Assembly: GCA_022791995.1 (NCBI GenBank)
Contig: JAAWAD010000012.1
Span: 1 to 44,151 of the forward strand
Origin: Lawsonibacter sp.
GTDB taxonomy: Bacteria; Bacillota; Clostridia; Oscillospirales; Oscillospiraceae
Length of the DNA: 44,151 nucleotides
Direction of reading: 5' to 3'
Both the position numbers and the translations under genes were made by a program. Shown in pieces: positions 1 through 7,271 of the stretch; position 1 is the stretch's first letter, and each line of letters starts with the position of its first letter. The notes under the pieces were generated by a model. It was not told the origin of the DNA. It saw only the letters and a program-made list of their open reading frames with translations, and did no database searches.

Positions 1-689
1 CCCTTCACAATCCGCTGGGCCAGCCCCTCGGCGATGGCGGTCTTGCCCACCCCCGGCTCCCCGATGAGAACCGGGTTGTTTTTCCCCTTCCGGCTCAGGA
101 TCCGAATCACATTGCGGATCTCATCATCCCGGCCAATCACCGGGTCCAGCTTGTTCTGCCGGGCCCGCTCCACCAAGTCGGCGCCGTACTTCTTCAAGGC
201 GTCGTAGGTCTCCTCCGGGTTGTCGCTGGTGACTCGCTGGCTCCCCCGGACCTGGGCCAGAGCCTGCATCACCTTCTCCTTGTCCAAACGGTAGGTGCGG
301 AACAGCTCCTTCAAAACGGCATTGGCGCAGTCCAGCAGTCCCAGCAAAAGGTGTTCTACTGAGATATACTCGTCCCGCATGGACTGGGCGGCCTGCTCCG
401 CCCCCTTCATGGCCCGGTCAAAGTCCTGGGTCACATAGATCTTGTCCGCCTCCCGGCCGGAGCCCGACACCTTGGGCAGCTTCTCCACCTCAGCCCGGAC
501 CGCCGCCGCAAAGCTGGGCACGGTGAGCCCGGCTGCGGTGAGCAGTTGGGGGATGAAGCCTTCCTCGTCGCTCACAAGTGCCAGGAGAAGGTGGACCTGC
601 TCCATCTGCTGCTGGCCATACTCCAGGGAGATATCCCGCGCCCCCTGGATGGCGGCCAGGGATTTCTGGGTAAATTGATTCATGTTCAT
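1..689 (-). CDS. clpB: ATP-dependent disaggregase ClpB, N-terminal part (gene runs off the window)
   Basis: The hexameric AAA+ chaperone ClpB rescues aggregated proteins together with DnaK. Only about the first 229 residues are present; the rest lies beyond base 1. The translation starts [15 protein letters not shown], shows the double Clp-N repeat (about residues 1-150), then [18 protein letters not shown] and the first Walker [16 protein letters not shown]. That order is typical of ClpB rather than ClpC or ClpA. The start at 689 is chosen because AAAGGAG lies 7 bases upstream; a second ATG two codons later is possible. A CIRCE-like operator lies about 90 bases upstream, so HrcA control is likely. 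Confidence 0.93.
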   Translation of the reverse strand, partial: MNMNQFTQKSLAAIQGARDISLEYGQQQMEQVHLLLALVSDEEGFIPQLLTAAGLTVPSFAAAVRAEVEKLPKVSGSGREADKIYVTQDFDRAMKGAEQAAQSMRDEYISVEHLLLGLLDCANAVLKELFRTYRLDKEKVMQALAQVRGSQRVTSDNPEETYDALKKYGADLVERARQNKLDPVIGRDDEIRNVIRILSRKGKNNPVLIGEPGVGKTAIAEGLAQRIVK

Positions 690-775
690 GGTAACGCTCC
701 TTTCTTGGAACAGCCTCCGGTATGTCTGTAGTATAGAACGGTTCCAGCAAAAAAGCATGAACAGAATGTGAATTT

Positions 776-802
776 TTAGCACTCAATATATTTAAGTGCT
801 AA
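776..802. promoter_or_regulatory. CIRCE-like HrcA operator upstream of clpB
   Basis: TTAGCACTC, nine spacer bases, then AAGTGCTAA. This matches the CIRCE consensus (TTAGCACTC-N9-GAGTGCTAA) except for one base in the right arm. It lies between the hsp20 terminator and clpB. A TATACT -10 candidate for clpB is at 730-735 on the minus strand, without a convincing -35. HrcA binding is inferred from the motif. Confidence 0.85.
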
Positions 803-811
803 TTTCGGCCA

Positions 812-845
812 CAGCAAAAGACGGGCGGGCCGAAAGGCCCGCCCG
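812..845 (-). terminator. Rho-independent terminator of hsp20
   Basis: Read on the minus strand, CGGGCGGGCC and GGCCCGCCCG form a 10-bp stem closed by a four-base loop (832-835), followed by TCTTTTGC. It starts 11 bases after the hsp20 stop and separates hsp20 from clpB. Confidence 0.85.
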
Positions 846-856
846 CTGCGTTTTCG

Positions 857-1282
857 CTATTGAATGGTGATCTTCCGGCTCTGGGGCAAAACCTCCTGCC
901 GCTTGGGCAGCTTCAGCTCCAGCACGCCGTTGTTGTAAGCGGCGGTGATGCCCTCCTCCTGGATTCCCTCTAGGCTGAAGGAGCGGGAAAACATCCCGGA
1001 ACGCCGCTCCCGGCACAGATAGCTGCCCTGCTTCTCCTCGCTGTCGGTCTGGTGACTGGCGGAGATGGTGAGCACGCCGTCCTTCACGTCCAGGTCGATG
1101 TCCTCCTTCTGAAAGCCGGGCAGCTCGGCCTCCAGCAGGTAGTGGTCGCCCTCGTCCCGGATATCAGTGGAGAAGGCGGGAGTCCGGCGGCCATTCGCGC
1201 CGAAGACACTGCGCTCAAACTCATCAAACAAATCCATCAGGCTGGAGCTGCTGCGGGCGGTGTTATAAGGGATCATATACAT
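857..1282 (-). CDS. Small heat-shock protein, Hsp20/alpha-crystallin family
   Basis: A 141-residue ATP-independent holdase chaperone. The alpha-crystallin domain occupies about residues 35-141 and carries the typical AELPGFQKEDIDLDVKDG and GVLELKLPK segments. The end, RKITIQ, resembles the usual C-terminal IxI/V anchor. Start at 1282: AAAGGAG sits 9 bases upstream. The leader contains an unusual set of inverted repeats (1283-1333) that could hide the ribosome site, and a perfect CIRCE element lies about 110 bases upstream. Heat control at transcription, and perhaps at translation, is inferred. Confidence 0.95.
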   Translation of the reverse strand: MYMIPYNTARSSSSLMDLFDEFERSVFGANGRRTPAFSTDIRDEGDHYLLEAELPGFQKEDIDLDVKDGVLTISASHQTDSEEKQGSYLCRERRSGMFSRSFSLEGIQEEGITAAYNNGVLELKLPKRQEVLPQSRKITIQ

Positions 1283-1333
1283 AAGTCAAAACTCCTTTCG
1301 GACCCCTCAGGAGGTCCTCCTTAAATTTGACTT
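1283..1333 (-). promoter_or_regulatory. Folded leader of hsp20, candidate RNA thermometer
   Basis: On the minus strand AAGTCAAA (1326-1333) can pair with TTTTGACTT (1283-1291), which directly abuts the ATG. Inside, the palindrome AGGAGGACCTCCT (1309-1321) supplies CTCCT, which can pair either with its own AGGAG or with the true ribosome site AGGAG (1292-1296). The start and its Shine-Dalgarno could thus be closed at low temperature, as in known small-Hsp thermometers. A TATACT -10 candidate at 1335-1340 would start transcription near 1328 and remove part of the outer stem, so the idea depends on the true 5' end. Confidence 0.4.
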
Positions 1334-1390
1334 TAGTATACGCCTCACTTGTGAACAAATCTTGCATTCTTTATGTCCAAAGTGTAAATG

Positions 1391-1417
1391 TTAGCACTCA
1401 TAGTAAAAGAGTGCTAA
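1391..1417. promoter_or_regulatory. Perfect CIRCE operator between hsp20 and a dehydrogenase gene
   Basis: TTAGCACTC, nine bases, GAGTGCTAA: an exact match to the HrcA operator. It lies in the divergent region between hsp20 (minus) and the D-2-hydroxyacid dehydrogenase (plus), ending 11 bases before the plus-strand -35 at 1429. It could control either or both genes. Confidence 0.93.
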
Positions 1418-1428
1418 CATCTTTTGCC

Positions 1429-1457
1429 TTGCTCCTTTGGCACACCTCTGTTATAAT
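1429..1457 (+). promoter_or_regulatory. Sigma-A promoter of the dehydrogenase gene
   Basis: TTGCTC (1429-1434), 17-base spacer, TATAAT (1452-1457) with an upstream TG at 1449-1450 giving an extended -10. Transcription would start near 1464, about 28 bases before the ATG. Confidence 0.75.
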
Positions 1458-1491
1458 AGAGAACACCTGCACCACAACAGGAGGTTTTCTT

Positions 1492-2481
1492 ATGAAAGTA
1501 TTGATTTTTGGCCCCAAGGCCCGCTACGACGCCTATCTCCCCTCCTTTGTCCAGACGCTGCCCCTGGAGCCGGTCTTCTGCCAGCTGGACCAGTCTCCCC
1601 TCCAGGCGGCGGAGGAGAACCCGGACGCGGAAATCCTCTTTGCCGACCCCATTGTGGAGGTGACGGAGGATCTGCTGGACAAGCTGCCCCGGCTGCGGCT
1701 GATTCAGTCCGAAGGAGTCGCCTACAACCGCTTTGATCTGGAGGCCGCCCGGGCCCGGGGAATTCCGGTGTGCAACAACAAGGGGTGCAATGCCGCCTCG
1801 GTGGCAGAGCATACCGTCATGCTGATGCTCATGGCCTTGCGCCACGGGATCACCGGCCATCAGGCCGTGCGGGAGGGACGCCAGATTCAGATGAAGGAGG
1901 CGGTTATGGCCTCCCGGGCCCCGGAGCTGGGAGAGCAATCGGTGGGCCTCATCGGTCTGGGGGACATCGGGCAGGCCACCGCCTGGCTGCTTCAGCCCTT
2001 CGGCTGTACGCTCCACTACTACAGCGCCCACCGCCGCCCCCCGGAGACGGAGGCTGCGCTGGGGGTCTCCTACCAACCGCTGGAGGAGCTGGCCGCCACC
2101 AACACTATCCTCTCCCTTCACTGCGCCGTCACCCCGGAGACCACCCACATCATCCACGCAGGGCTTCTGTCCTGCGTTCAGCCGGGTACCCTCCTGGTGA
2201 ACACCGCCCGGGGGCAGCTGGTGGACAACCAGGCCGTCCGGCAGGCCCTGCTGGACGGCCGCCTGGGAGGCATCGCCTTCGACACCTTTGACCCGGAGCC
2301 CACTTCGGCGGACCACCCCCTGGTGGACCTGCCGCCAGAAATCCAGGACCGGGCGGTGTACAGCCCCCACCTTGGAGGCAATACCGGAGGCTCCTTCCAG
2401 CGGGCCCACACCAATATGTGGCGCAACGCCCAGCACATCCTGGCGGGGGAGCGCCCCCTTCACATTGTCAACAACCTATAA
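1492..2481 (+). CDS. D-isomer-specific 2-hydroxyacid dehydrogenase
   Basis: A 329-residue NAD(P)-dependent oxidoreductase of the formate/glycerate dehydrogenase fold. It would interconvert a 2-keto acid and a D-2-hydroxyacid; the substrate is not readable from sequence. The nucleotide-binding motif GLGDIGQATA lies near residues 154-163. The family catalytic residues appear as Arg in NTARGQLVD, Glu in FDPEP and His in SPHLGGN. ATG 1492 is preceded by CAGGAGG with 7 bases spacing and lies downstream of a clear promoter; the frame is open further upstream, but that stretch holds the promoter and CIRCE. Its divergent position behind a CIRCE element suggests heat-shock linkage, which is inference. 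Confidence 0.9.
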   Translation: MKVLIFGPKARYDAYLPSFVQTLPLEPVFCQLDQSPLQAAEENPDAEILFADPIVEVTEDLLDKLPRLRLIQSEGVAYNRFDLEAARARGIPVCNNKGCNAASVAEHTVMLMLMALRHGITGHQAVREGRQIQMKEAVMASRAPELGEQSVGLIGLGDIGQATAWLLQPFGCTLHYYSAHRRPPETEAALGVSYQPLEELAATNTILSLHCAVTPETTHIIHAGLLSCVQPGTLLVNTARGQLVDNQAVRQALLDGRLGGIAFDTFDPEPTSADHPLVDLPPEIQDRAVYSPHLGGNTGGSFQRAHTNMWRNAQHILAGERPLHIVNNL

Positions 2482-2485
2482 AGCA

Positions 2486-2513
2486 AGGAGACCGCCTGGT
2501 TGGGCGGTCTCCT
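2486..2513. terminator. Bidirectional terminator between convergent genes
   Basis: An 11-bp stem (AGGAGACCGCC with GGCGGTCTCCT) with loop TGGTTG (2497-2502). Modest T-rich flanks occur on both sides, so it can serve the dehydrogenase gene (plus) and the ABC transporter operon (minus). Confidence 0.75.
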
Positions 2514-2519
2514 CTGTTC

Positions 2520-3299
2520 TTAGCCGTATCGGGACAGGAAGTGGCGGGTCCGCTCCTCCCTGGGGTGCTCAATCACCTGGCGGGCCGGCCCCTGCTCCAC
2601 GATGACGCCGCCGTCCATAAAGATGATCTGGTCGGCCACATCCCGGGCAAAGGCCATCTCATGGGTGACGATGACCATGGTGGTCTTCTGCTCGGCCAGG
2701 GAGCGGATGACCTTTAGCACCTCGCCGGTGAGCTCCGGGTCCAGGGCGGAGGTGGGCTCATCAAAGCAGAGGATATCCGGCCTCAGCGCCAGGGCACGGG
2801 CGATGGCTACCCGCTGCTGCTGACCGCCGGACAGCTGGTGGGGGTAGTGTCCCGCCCGCTCCGCCAGGCCAATCTGACGCAGCAGTTCCTGTCCATAGCT
2901 CTCGATCTCGTCGAAAATCGCCTTCTTGTTGGCCTTGAAATCGGGGCGCTCCTGGGCCAGCAGCCGCCCCGCCAGGGTCACGTTTTCCAGGGCGGTATAC
3001 TGGGGAAACAGGTTAAAGGACTGGAACACCATCCCGAAGTGGAGGCGCTTTCTGCGCACCTCTCTCTCCCGCTGGGTGGCGGGGTCGGCGGCGTCGAAGA
3101 GAGTCTCCCCATTGACCAGGATGCGCCCCTGGTCCGGGGTCTCCAGAAAGTTGAGACACCGCAGCAGCGTGGTCTTTCCGCTGCCCGAGGAACCGATGAT
3201 GGCCAGGGCCTGCCCCTTTTCAAGGGAAAAGCTAATGTCCTCCAGCACCCGGGTGGACCCGAAGTGCTTTTCGATGTTAAGTACTTCCAAAACAGGCAT
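2520..3299 (-). CDS. Polar amino-acid ABC transporter, ATP-binding protein
   Basis: A 259-residue cytoplasmic ATPase subunit of the GlnQ/HisP type that powers uptake of a polar amino acid. Visible motifs in order: Walker A GSSGSGKTT, Q-loop VFQSFNLFP, signature LSGGQQQR, Walker B ILCFDEPTSALDPE, H-loop VTHEMAFA. The ATG at 3299 follows GGAGGGG. It is the last gene of a three-gene operon (binding protein, permease, ATPase), only 15 bases after the permease. The exact substrate cannot be told. Confidence 0.93.
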   Translation of the reverse strand: MPVLEVLNIEKHFGSTRVLEDISFSLEKGQALAIIGSSGSGKTTLLRCLNFLETPDQGRILVNGETLFDAADPATQREREVRRKRLHFGMVFQSFNLFPQYTALENVTLAGRLLAQERPDFKANKKAIFDEIESYGQELLRQIGLAERAGHYPHQLSGGQQQRVAIARALALRPDILCFDEPTSALDPELTGEVLKVIRSLAEQKTTMVIVTHEMAFARDVADQIIFMDGGVIVEQGPARQVIEHPREERTRHFLSRYG

Positions 3300-3314
3300 T
3301 GTATCCCCTCCTTC

Positions 3315-4070
3315 TCAGCGGAAAAATTCCAGTTTCTTTTCCAGGCGGCCCAGCAAAACCGTGACCACGCCGCTGAAAATCAGATAGTAGACCGCCGTAA
3401 AAAACAGCGGCCACACCAAGCCGGCGTATCCCTGGTTGCCCTTCATAAAGGTTTCTCCCATCCAAATGACCTCCTGAAGGGCGATGACCCGGGCCAGAGA
3501 GGTATCCTTGACCAAAGTGATGATTTCGTTGGACATGGGCGGAACAATACGTTTGACCATCTGGAGCAGCGTGACCCGGAAGAAGATCTGGGCCTTGGTC
3601 ATCCCCAGGACCAGTCCCGCCTCCTGCTGGCCCGCCGGAACGCTCTGAATGCCGCCCCGGTAGATCTCGGAGAAGTAACAGGCATAATTGATGATGAACG
3701 CCACGGCCACCGCAGCGAAGCGCCCCGACATCCCGCCTCCCCAAATGGGGAACCCCCGCAGGGGCGGCACAAAGAACAACGCGATGATTTGAAGCACCAG
3801 CGGCGTCCCTCGAATCAGCCAGACCATCAGCCGGCACAGCAGACTGACGGGCCGCAACGCGCCCAGCCAACGCACGGGCCGCGGCAGCCCCTCCAGCTTG
3901 AGCAGGAACTGGAATGGGGCCCAGGTGCTGATGGAGCCCATACAGATCACAAGTCCCAGAGGAATCGCCCCCACCAATGTGACAAAAAACAGCTGGAGTG
4001 TCTTGACAAAGCCGGTGTTCAGGGCGGCAAAGACAGTCAAAAATTCATCGGACGCAAAGAAGGTGAACAT
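3315..4070 (-). CDS. Polar amino-acid ABC transporter, permease protein
   Basis: A 251-residue HisM/GlnP-type membrane protein. The early hydrophobic segment FVKTLQLFFVTLVGAIPLG and the EAGLVLGMTKAQIFFRVTLLQ stretch (the EAA loop that contacts the ATPase) identify the family. A region rich in Pro/Gly around residues 75-110 lies between the first membrane spans. One permease is present, so a homodimer is expected. It follows the binding-protein gene after a 97-base gap that contains a strong stem-loop. Confidence 0.9.
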   Translation of the reverse strand: MFTFFASDEFLTVFAALNTGFVKTLQLFFVTLVGAIPLGLVICMGSISTWAPFQFLLKLEGLPRPVRWLGALRPVSLLCRLMVWLIRGTPLVLQIIALFFVPPLRGFPIWGGGMSGRFAAVAVAFIINYACYFSEIYRGGIQSVPAGQQEAGLVLGMTKAQIFFRVTLLQMVKRIVPPMSNEIITLVKDTSLARVIALQEVIWMGETFMKGNQGYAGLVWPLFFTAVYYLIFSGVVTVLLGRLEKKLEFFR

Positions 4071-4116
4071 GGGATCGTCCTCTCTCAGTTAAAATATGCC
4101 TGGACAGGAACTGCCC

Positions 4117-4145
4117 AAAGGCAGAGAGACCGGCTCTCTGCCTTT
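4117..4145 (-). other. Intercistronic stem-loop between binding-protein and permease genes
   Basis: A perfect 12-bp inverted repeat (4117-4128 with 4134-4145) around a five-base loop, with no T-run after it on the minus strand. Inside an operon just after a binding-protein gene, such hairpins commonly stabilise the upstream message or attenuate readthrough, giving more binding protein than permease. That role is inference; the repeat is seen directly. Confidence 0.7.
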
Positions 4146-4167
4146 GAGCTGTCGTCTGTGACAGGGG

Positions 4168-5064
4168 TCAGTCCAGAAGCAGCGACTCCTGCACGCCATA
4201 GGTGGTGCCAGTGGCCAGGGCGGTGCCGTCCGCCACGCTGTCAGCCCAGAACTGGTTGTAAGCGGCCACCAGATCAGAGCCCTGGCGGAAACCCACACCG
4301 TACTCTTCCGACTCCAGGCCCTGAATATCGTTCAGGTTCAGGGTGTGGGTCAGGTTTTCATAGCTGGTGCCCTCGCCGATCATGGCCCCCGCCATCAGCA
4401 GGTCGATGACCGCAGCGTCAGAGGTGCCAGCGGACACTTCCAACAGGGTATCCGCCTGCTTGGCAACCGGGACGACATTGGCGCCCAACGCCTCGGCAGC
4501 GTCCTCGCCCGCAGAGCCGGATTCCACTGCCACGCTCAGCCCCTCCAGACTGGTCAGCGCCTGGAAGTCCGCAGCCTTATCGGCGGGAACCACCAGCACC
4601 TGCGCATTCAGGGAGTAGGGGACGGAGGTGTCCATGGCGGCCATGACCTCATCGTTCAAGGTCATACCGTTCCAAACACAGTCGATGTTCTTGGCGTTCA
4701 GCTCCATAACTTTGTAATCCCAAGTAATTTCCACAAACTCAGCCTCTACACCAAGAGAGGTAGCAAAGGCCTTGGCCATATCGGCGTCAAAGCCGATCCA
4801 TTCGCCGTTTGCGTCACGGTAATCCATGGGGTCAAAGTCCGTGATGCCCACCACCAGGGTTCCCTTGCCCTTCACATACTCCAAGTCACTCTCCGCAGCC
4901 GGCTGGCTGGTGCTGCCGGAGCCCGTCTGACCGCCAGCACCTCCAGACGAACTGCCACCGGCAGAGCCAGACGAGCCGGACGTCTGGGAGGTATTTCCGC
5001 CGCCGCAGGCGGCCAGGGACAGGCACATAACAAGCGCCATAGCAAAAGACAGCATCTTTTTCAT
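4168..5064 (-). CDS. Polar amino-acid ABC transporter, substrate-binding lipoprotein
   Basis: A 298-residue SBP family 3 protein. The signal peptide ends in the lipobox SLAAC, with Cys20 as lipid anchor, followed by a Gly/Ser-rich linker (about residues 21-55). The ligand-binding fold starts near GTLVVGITDFDPMDYRD and includes WIGFDADMAKAFA. Start 5064 gives a proper signal peptide and has GGAGG 10 bases upstream; the open frame upstream of it contains the promoter. It is the first gene of the importer operon. Substrate prediction (glutamine, glutamate, cystine or similar) is not possible by eye. Confidence 0.93.
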   Translation of the reverse strand: MKKMLSFAMALVMCLSLAACGGGNTSQTSGSSGSAGGSSSGGAGGQTGSGSTSQPAAESDLEYVKGKGTLVVGITDFDPMDYRDANGEWIGFDADMAKAFATSLGVEAEFVEITWDYKVMELNAKNIDCVWNGMTLNDEVMAAMDTSVPYSLNAQVLVVPADKAADFQALTSLEGLSVAVESGSAGEDAAEALGANVVPVAKQADTLLEVSAGTSDAAVIDLLMAGAMIGEGTSYENLTHTLNLNDIQGLESEEYGVGFRQGSDLVAAYNQFWADSVADGTALATGTTYGVQESLLLD

Positions 5065-5101
5065 AATGAGGTATCCTCCATTTTTCAAGTCTCTTTTTCG
5101 C

Positions 5102-5122
5102 AAAGTGTCCTCGTGACACTTT
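5102..5122 (-). promoter_or_regulatory. Dyad at the transcription start of the importer operon
   Basis: AAAGTGTC (5102-5109), five bases, GACACTTT (5115-5122): an 8-bp perfect inverted repeat that begins three bases beyond the -10 box on the minus strand, over the expected start of transcription. It may be a repressor operator or a 5' stabilising hairpin. Confidence 0.5.
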
Positions 5123-5125
5123 CGC

Positions 5126-5154
5126 ATTTTAGTACGCTAATGAAGTGTTGTAAA
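5126..5154 (-). promoter_or_regulatory. Sigma-A promoter of the amino-acid importer operon
   Basis: Minus strand: -35 TTTACA (5149-5154), spacer 17, -10 TAAAAT (5126-5131). The predicted start is near 5119, about 55 bases before the binding-protein ATG. Confidence 0.75.
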
Positions 5155-5229
5155 GATGTAAAGTTGTTTTTCTCTCTTTTGCCTAAATTGCTCCTCGTTT
5201 TCTCTCATATTTTTGTCGTTTTCTGATGC

Positions 5230-5332
5230 AAAAAAGGAGGGCCGGACGCCGCCCTCAGGGAAAGCTGTCCTGGAAGCCGGATACTCCGGTCTTCTCCGAC
5301 AGCGCTCCCTGGTGGACTGCGCGTCCGGCCCC
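5230..5332 (-). ncRNA. Long rod-like RNA structure with a T6 end, downstream of the SASP gene
   Basis: About 100 bases fold almost completely. An 11-bp perfect stem (5239-5249 with 5321-5331) encloses an internal loop, then a 13-bp stem with two mismatches (5257-5269 with 5298-5310), then an apical CCGGA/TCCGG hairpin (5277-5289). On the minus strand it ends in CCTCCTTTTTT, so it terminates transcription in that direction. It is either an unusually elaborate terminator of the SASP message or a small RNA. It does not match 6S, SRP or RNase P RNA as far as can be seen. Confidence 0.5.
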
Positions 5333-5378
5333 TTCTAGGTCCGCTTCGTCAGGCCGCTGTTCCTCTTTGAGGGACAGC

Positions 5379-5582
5379 TTACTTCATGCCGTTCTCGTAG
5401 GACTCAATCATCTTCTTGACCATCTGGCCCCCCACAGAGCCAGCCTGCTTGCTGGTCAGATCGCCGTTGTAGCCCTGCTTCAGGTTGACGCCCACCTCGT
5501 TGGCGGCCTCCATCTTGAACTTATTCATGGCCTCGCGGGCATTGGGAACCATAATCTTATTGCCGTTATTGCTGCTGGACAT
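5379..5582 (-). CDS. Alpha/beta-type small acid-soluble spore protein
   Basis: A 67-residue DNA-binding protein that coats the chromosome in dormant spores and protects it from UV and heat. The family core is plain: NEVGVNLKQGYNGDLTSKQ and GSVGGQMVKKMI. The N-terminal segment MVPNAREAMNKFKMEAANE covers the region where germination protease cuts (family site around T-E-F/I-A; here only E-A is kept). AAGGAG precedes the ATG at 5582. The gene is monocistronic and is followed by a hairpin (5357-5377) and the large rod structure. Forespore sigma-G control is expected, but no clear promoter was found. Confidence 0.95.
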   Translation of the reverse strand: MSSSNNGNKIMVPNAREAMNKFKMEAANEVGVNLKQGYNGDLTSKQAGSVGGQMVKKMIESYENGMK

Positions 5583-5745
5583 AATCTATCTCTCCTTTTC
5601 CGAACAAATCAGATGTTTTTTATTTCTCTTGGATGGAACATCCACGCATAGCTTTACCCCGAACGATGGAGATATACCCGTTTTCTCGCCTGCCTATTTT
5701 TGTTAAGTTTGGAACGCAGCAACACCGCACGCACTGTACAGCATC

Positions 5746-6957
5746 TCAGGATGGCGGCGCTTCGGATCCAAGTATCTCTTTGCCGATCTCCTCCTGGCAC
5801 TCGGCCTGAAGGGTAACGCAGAGCATTCCCTCCTCCACTTTAGCGGAGAATTGGACCGTCTCCACCTCCCCATCCTCACCCAAAAGGCTGTCCAGATACC
5901 GGCGCAGCTCCTCCTCCAAAAGAGACTGCGCCGCCTCCATGTCCAAGGAAGCGGTCTGAAGCTGATAGGCCCGTAAGGTTTCCTGGTTCAAGGTCAACGG
6001 AAGAATGACCTCTCCGGGCAGCACCGCCTGCCGGGTCCAGGCGGTACGGTCAAAGCGCTCCCAGTCTCCCTCCTCTCCCCACAAGCGGAGGCGGCGACCC
6101 ATGGCGCACAGGGACCAGATGCTCCGCTCCTCTCCGGTGTAGACCTTAACCTGGGCCTCCAAAGGGATAGCGGCGGTGAGGGTGCGCCAGGTCCGGGCCC
6201 ACACCCGCCCTCTTGCGTGGGTTTGGAAATAGCGGGTGGGCAGGTCGGTATACTGAGGCGGCGGCAGGGAGACAAGGCCGGAGATCAGCACCTCTCCCGC
6301 CAGCACCGTGTCCCCCTCCTGGACCAGGGCCTCCCCCAGCTCCGCCTCCACATGGGTGATGATGCCGTCGGCCTCGGCCACAATGTCATAGCATTCTGTC
6401 TCGTCCACCCGCTTTGGGGTCTCCACCACCTCCCGGACAATCACCTCCAGCCGGGTGCCGGACAGGTTGATCCCCATCCAGGCCAAATCCTCCAGCCCAA
6501 GCAGGGCCTCCTGGGCCAGCTGCTTCCGGTCCAGACCGGGGCCATATACCCCGGGGTACACCCCCAGCTGCCGCAGCTGGCTCAAAATGACAGCGGTAGG
6601 CACCCGCTGGTTCCCCGTCACCTGGATGGTGAGGACAAAGCGGGACAGGAAGGCCACAGCGCACAGGGACAGGGCCAGCCCCACCAAAAACGCATATCGG
6701 GTCCGAAATCGAAGGAGAAAATCAGGCAGGCCGTGGCTGCCCTCCACCTCCGCCTGACAGCCCGCCCGCCGGGTCAGGCGGTACACCAGGGACAGGCTGC
6801 GCCGCCGGGCGGTAAAGCGGATGGTGGTCTCGTCCAGCCACTCCACTCCCCAGAACTCCACCCCCTCCTGGGCGCACAGATTGATCAACCGCTCGGGGTA
6901 AGGGCCCTCCGCTCGGAGCGTCACCATCCCCCGCAGAAAATTCATCAGCCGTTTCAT
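5746..6957 (-). CDS. yqfD: Sporulation protein YqfD
   Basis: A 403-residue mother-cell membrane protein of the YqfD family, conserved in endospore formers and needed for spore cortex/engulfment-stage progress. One membrane span (about residues 90-112, RYAFLVGLALSLCAVAFLS) separates a cytoplasmic N-terminal part from a large outer domain starting near FVLTIQVTGNQRVPTAVIL, which resembles a POTRA-like fold. It sits 19 bases after yqfC, as in most spore formers. In Bacillus subtilis the pair is followed by phoH; here phoH is about 30 kb away in this window. Confidence 0.92.
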   Translation of the reverse strand: MKRLMNFLRGMVTLRAEGPYPERLINLCAQEGVEFWGVEWLDETTIRFTARRRSLSLVYRLTRRAGCQAEVEGSHGLPDFLLRFRTRYAFLVGLALSLCAVAFLSRFVLTIQVTGNQRVPTAVILSQLRQLGVYPGVYGPGLDRKQLAQEALLGLEDLAWMGINLSGTRLEVIVREVVETPKRVDETECYDIVAEADGIITHVEAELGEALVQEGDTVLAGEVLISGLVSLPPPQYTDLPTRYFQTHARGRVWARTWRTLTAAIPLEAQVKVYTGEERSIWSLCAMGRRLRLWGEEGDWERFDRTAWTRQAVLPGEVILPLTLNQETLRAYQLQTASLDMEAAQSLLEEELRRYLDSLLGEDGEVETVQFSAKVEEGMLCVTLQAECQEEIGKEILGSEAPPS

Positions 6958-6976
6958 GGGCCATCCCCTCCCGCCT

Positions 6977-7261
6977 TTATGTCAGCTGAATCTGCTCAAT
7001 CTGCCCGGTAATCAGCAGCTCCAGCCCGGTCATGGCCCGCAGCTCCAGCCCCCGACCGGTGATCTTGACAATGCAGATGCCCCCACTGACGTGGATCTCC
7101 TCGCTGCCATAGGCCAGGATCCCCTTGTGGTTCTCCATGCGCAGCTCCTTGTCCCCGATCAGCTCCAGCCGGGGCAGGCCCGCCAGGACGTCGGCAGGCA
7201 GGTCCAGCAACTCCACCGTCCGCTCCAGAAGGCCGGGCCGGCGCGGTTTCTTTTCAGCCAT
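6977..7261 (-). CDS. yqfC: Sporulation protein YqfC (YabP/YqfC family)
   Basis: A 94-residue protein of the YabP/YqfC family. Recognisable segments are RLELIGDKELRMENHKGIL and ITGRGLELRAMTGLELLITG. It is partner gene of yqfD and made in the mother cell under sigma-E in B. subtilis. The start at 7261 is preceded by AGAGGTGA, but this ribosome site is the 3' arm of an 11-bp hairpin (7272-7301), whose loop region also holds a sigma-E-like CATAGAAAT. Confidence 0.92.
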   Translation of the reverse strand: MAEKKPRRPGLLERTVELLDLPADVLAGLPRLELIGDKELRMENHKGILAYGSEEIHVSGGICIVKITGRGLELRAMTGLELLITGQIEQIQLT

Positions 7262-7271
7262 GAAAAAATCA

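Noticed and set aside
1327-1491. Upstream extension of the dehydrogenase reading frame.
   Set aside because: It covers the CIRCE operator and the extended -10 promoter, and family length and ribosome site support ATG 1492.
5230-5332. Assignment of the rod structure as 6S RNA, SRP RNA or RNase P RNA.
   Set aside because: It is too short for 6S or RNase P, lacks the open central bubble of 6S and lacks the conserved GGAA-tetraloop and asymmetric loop of SRP helix 8.
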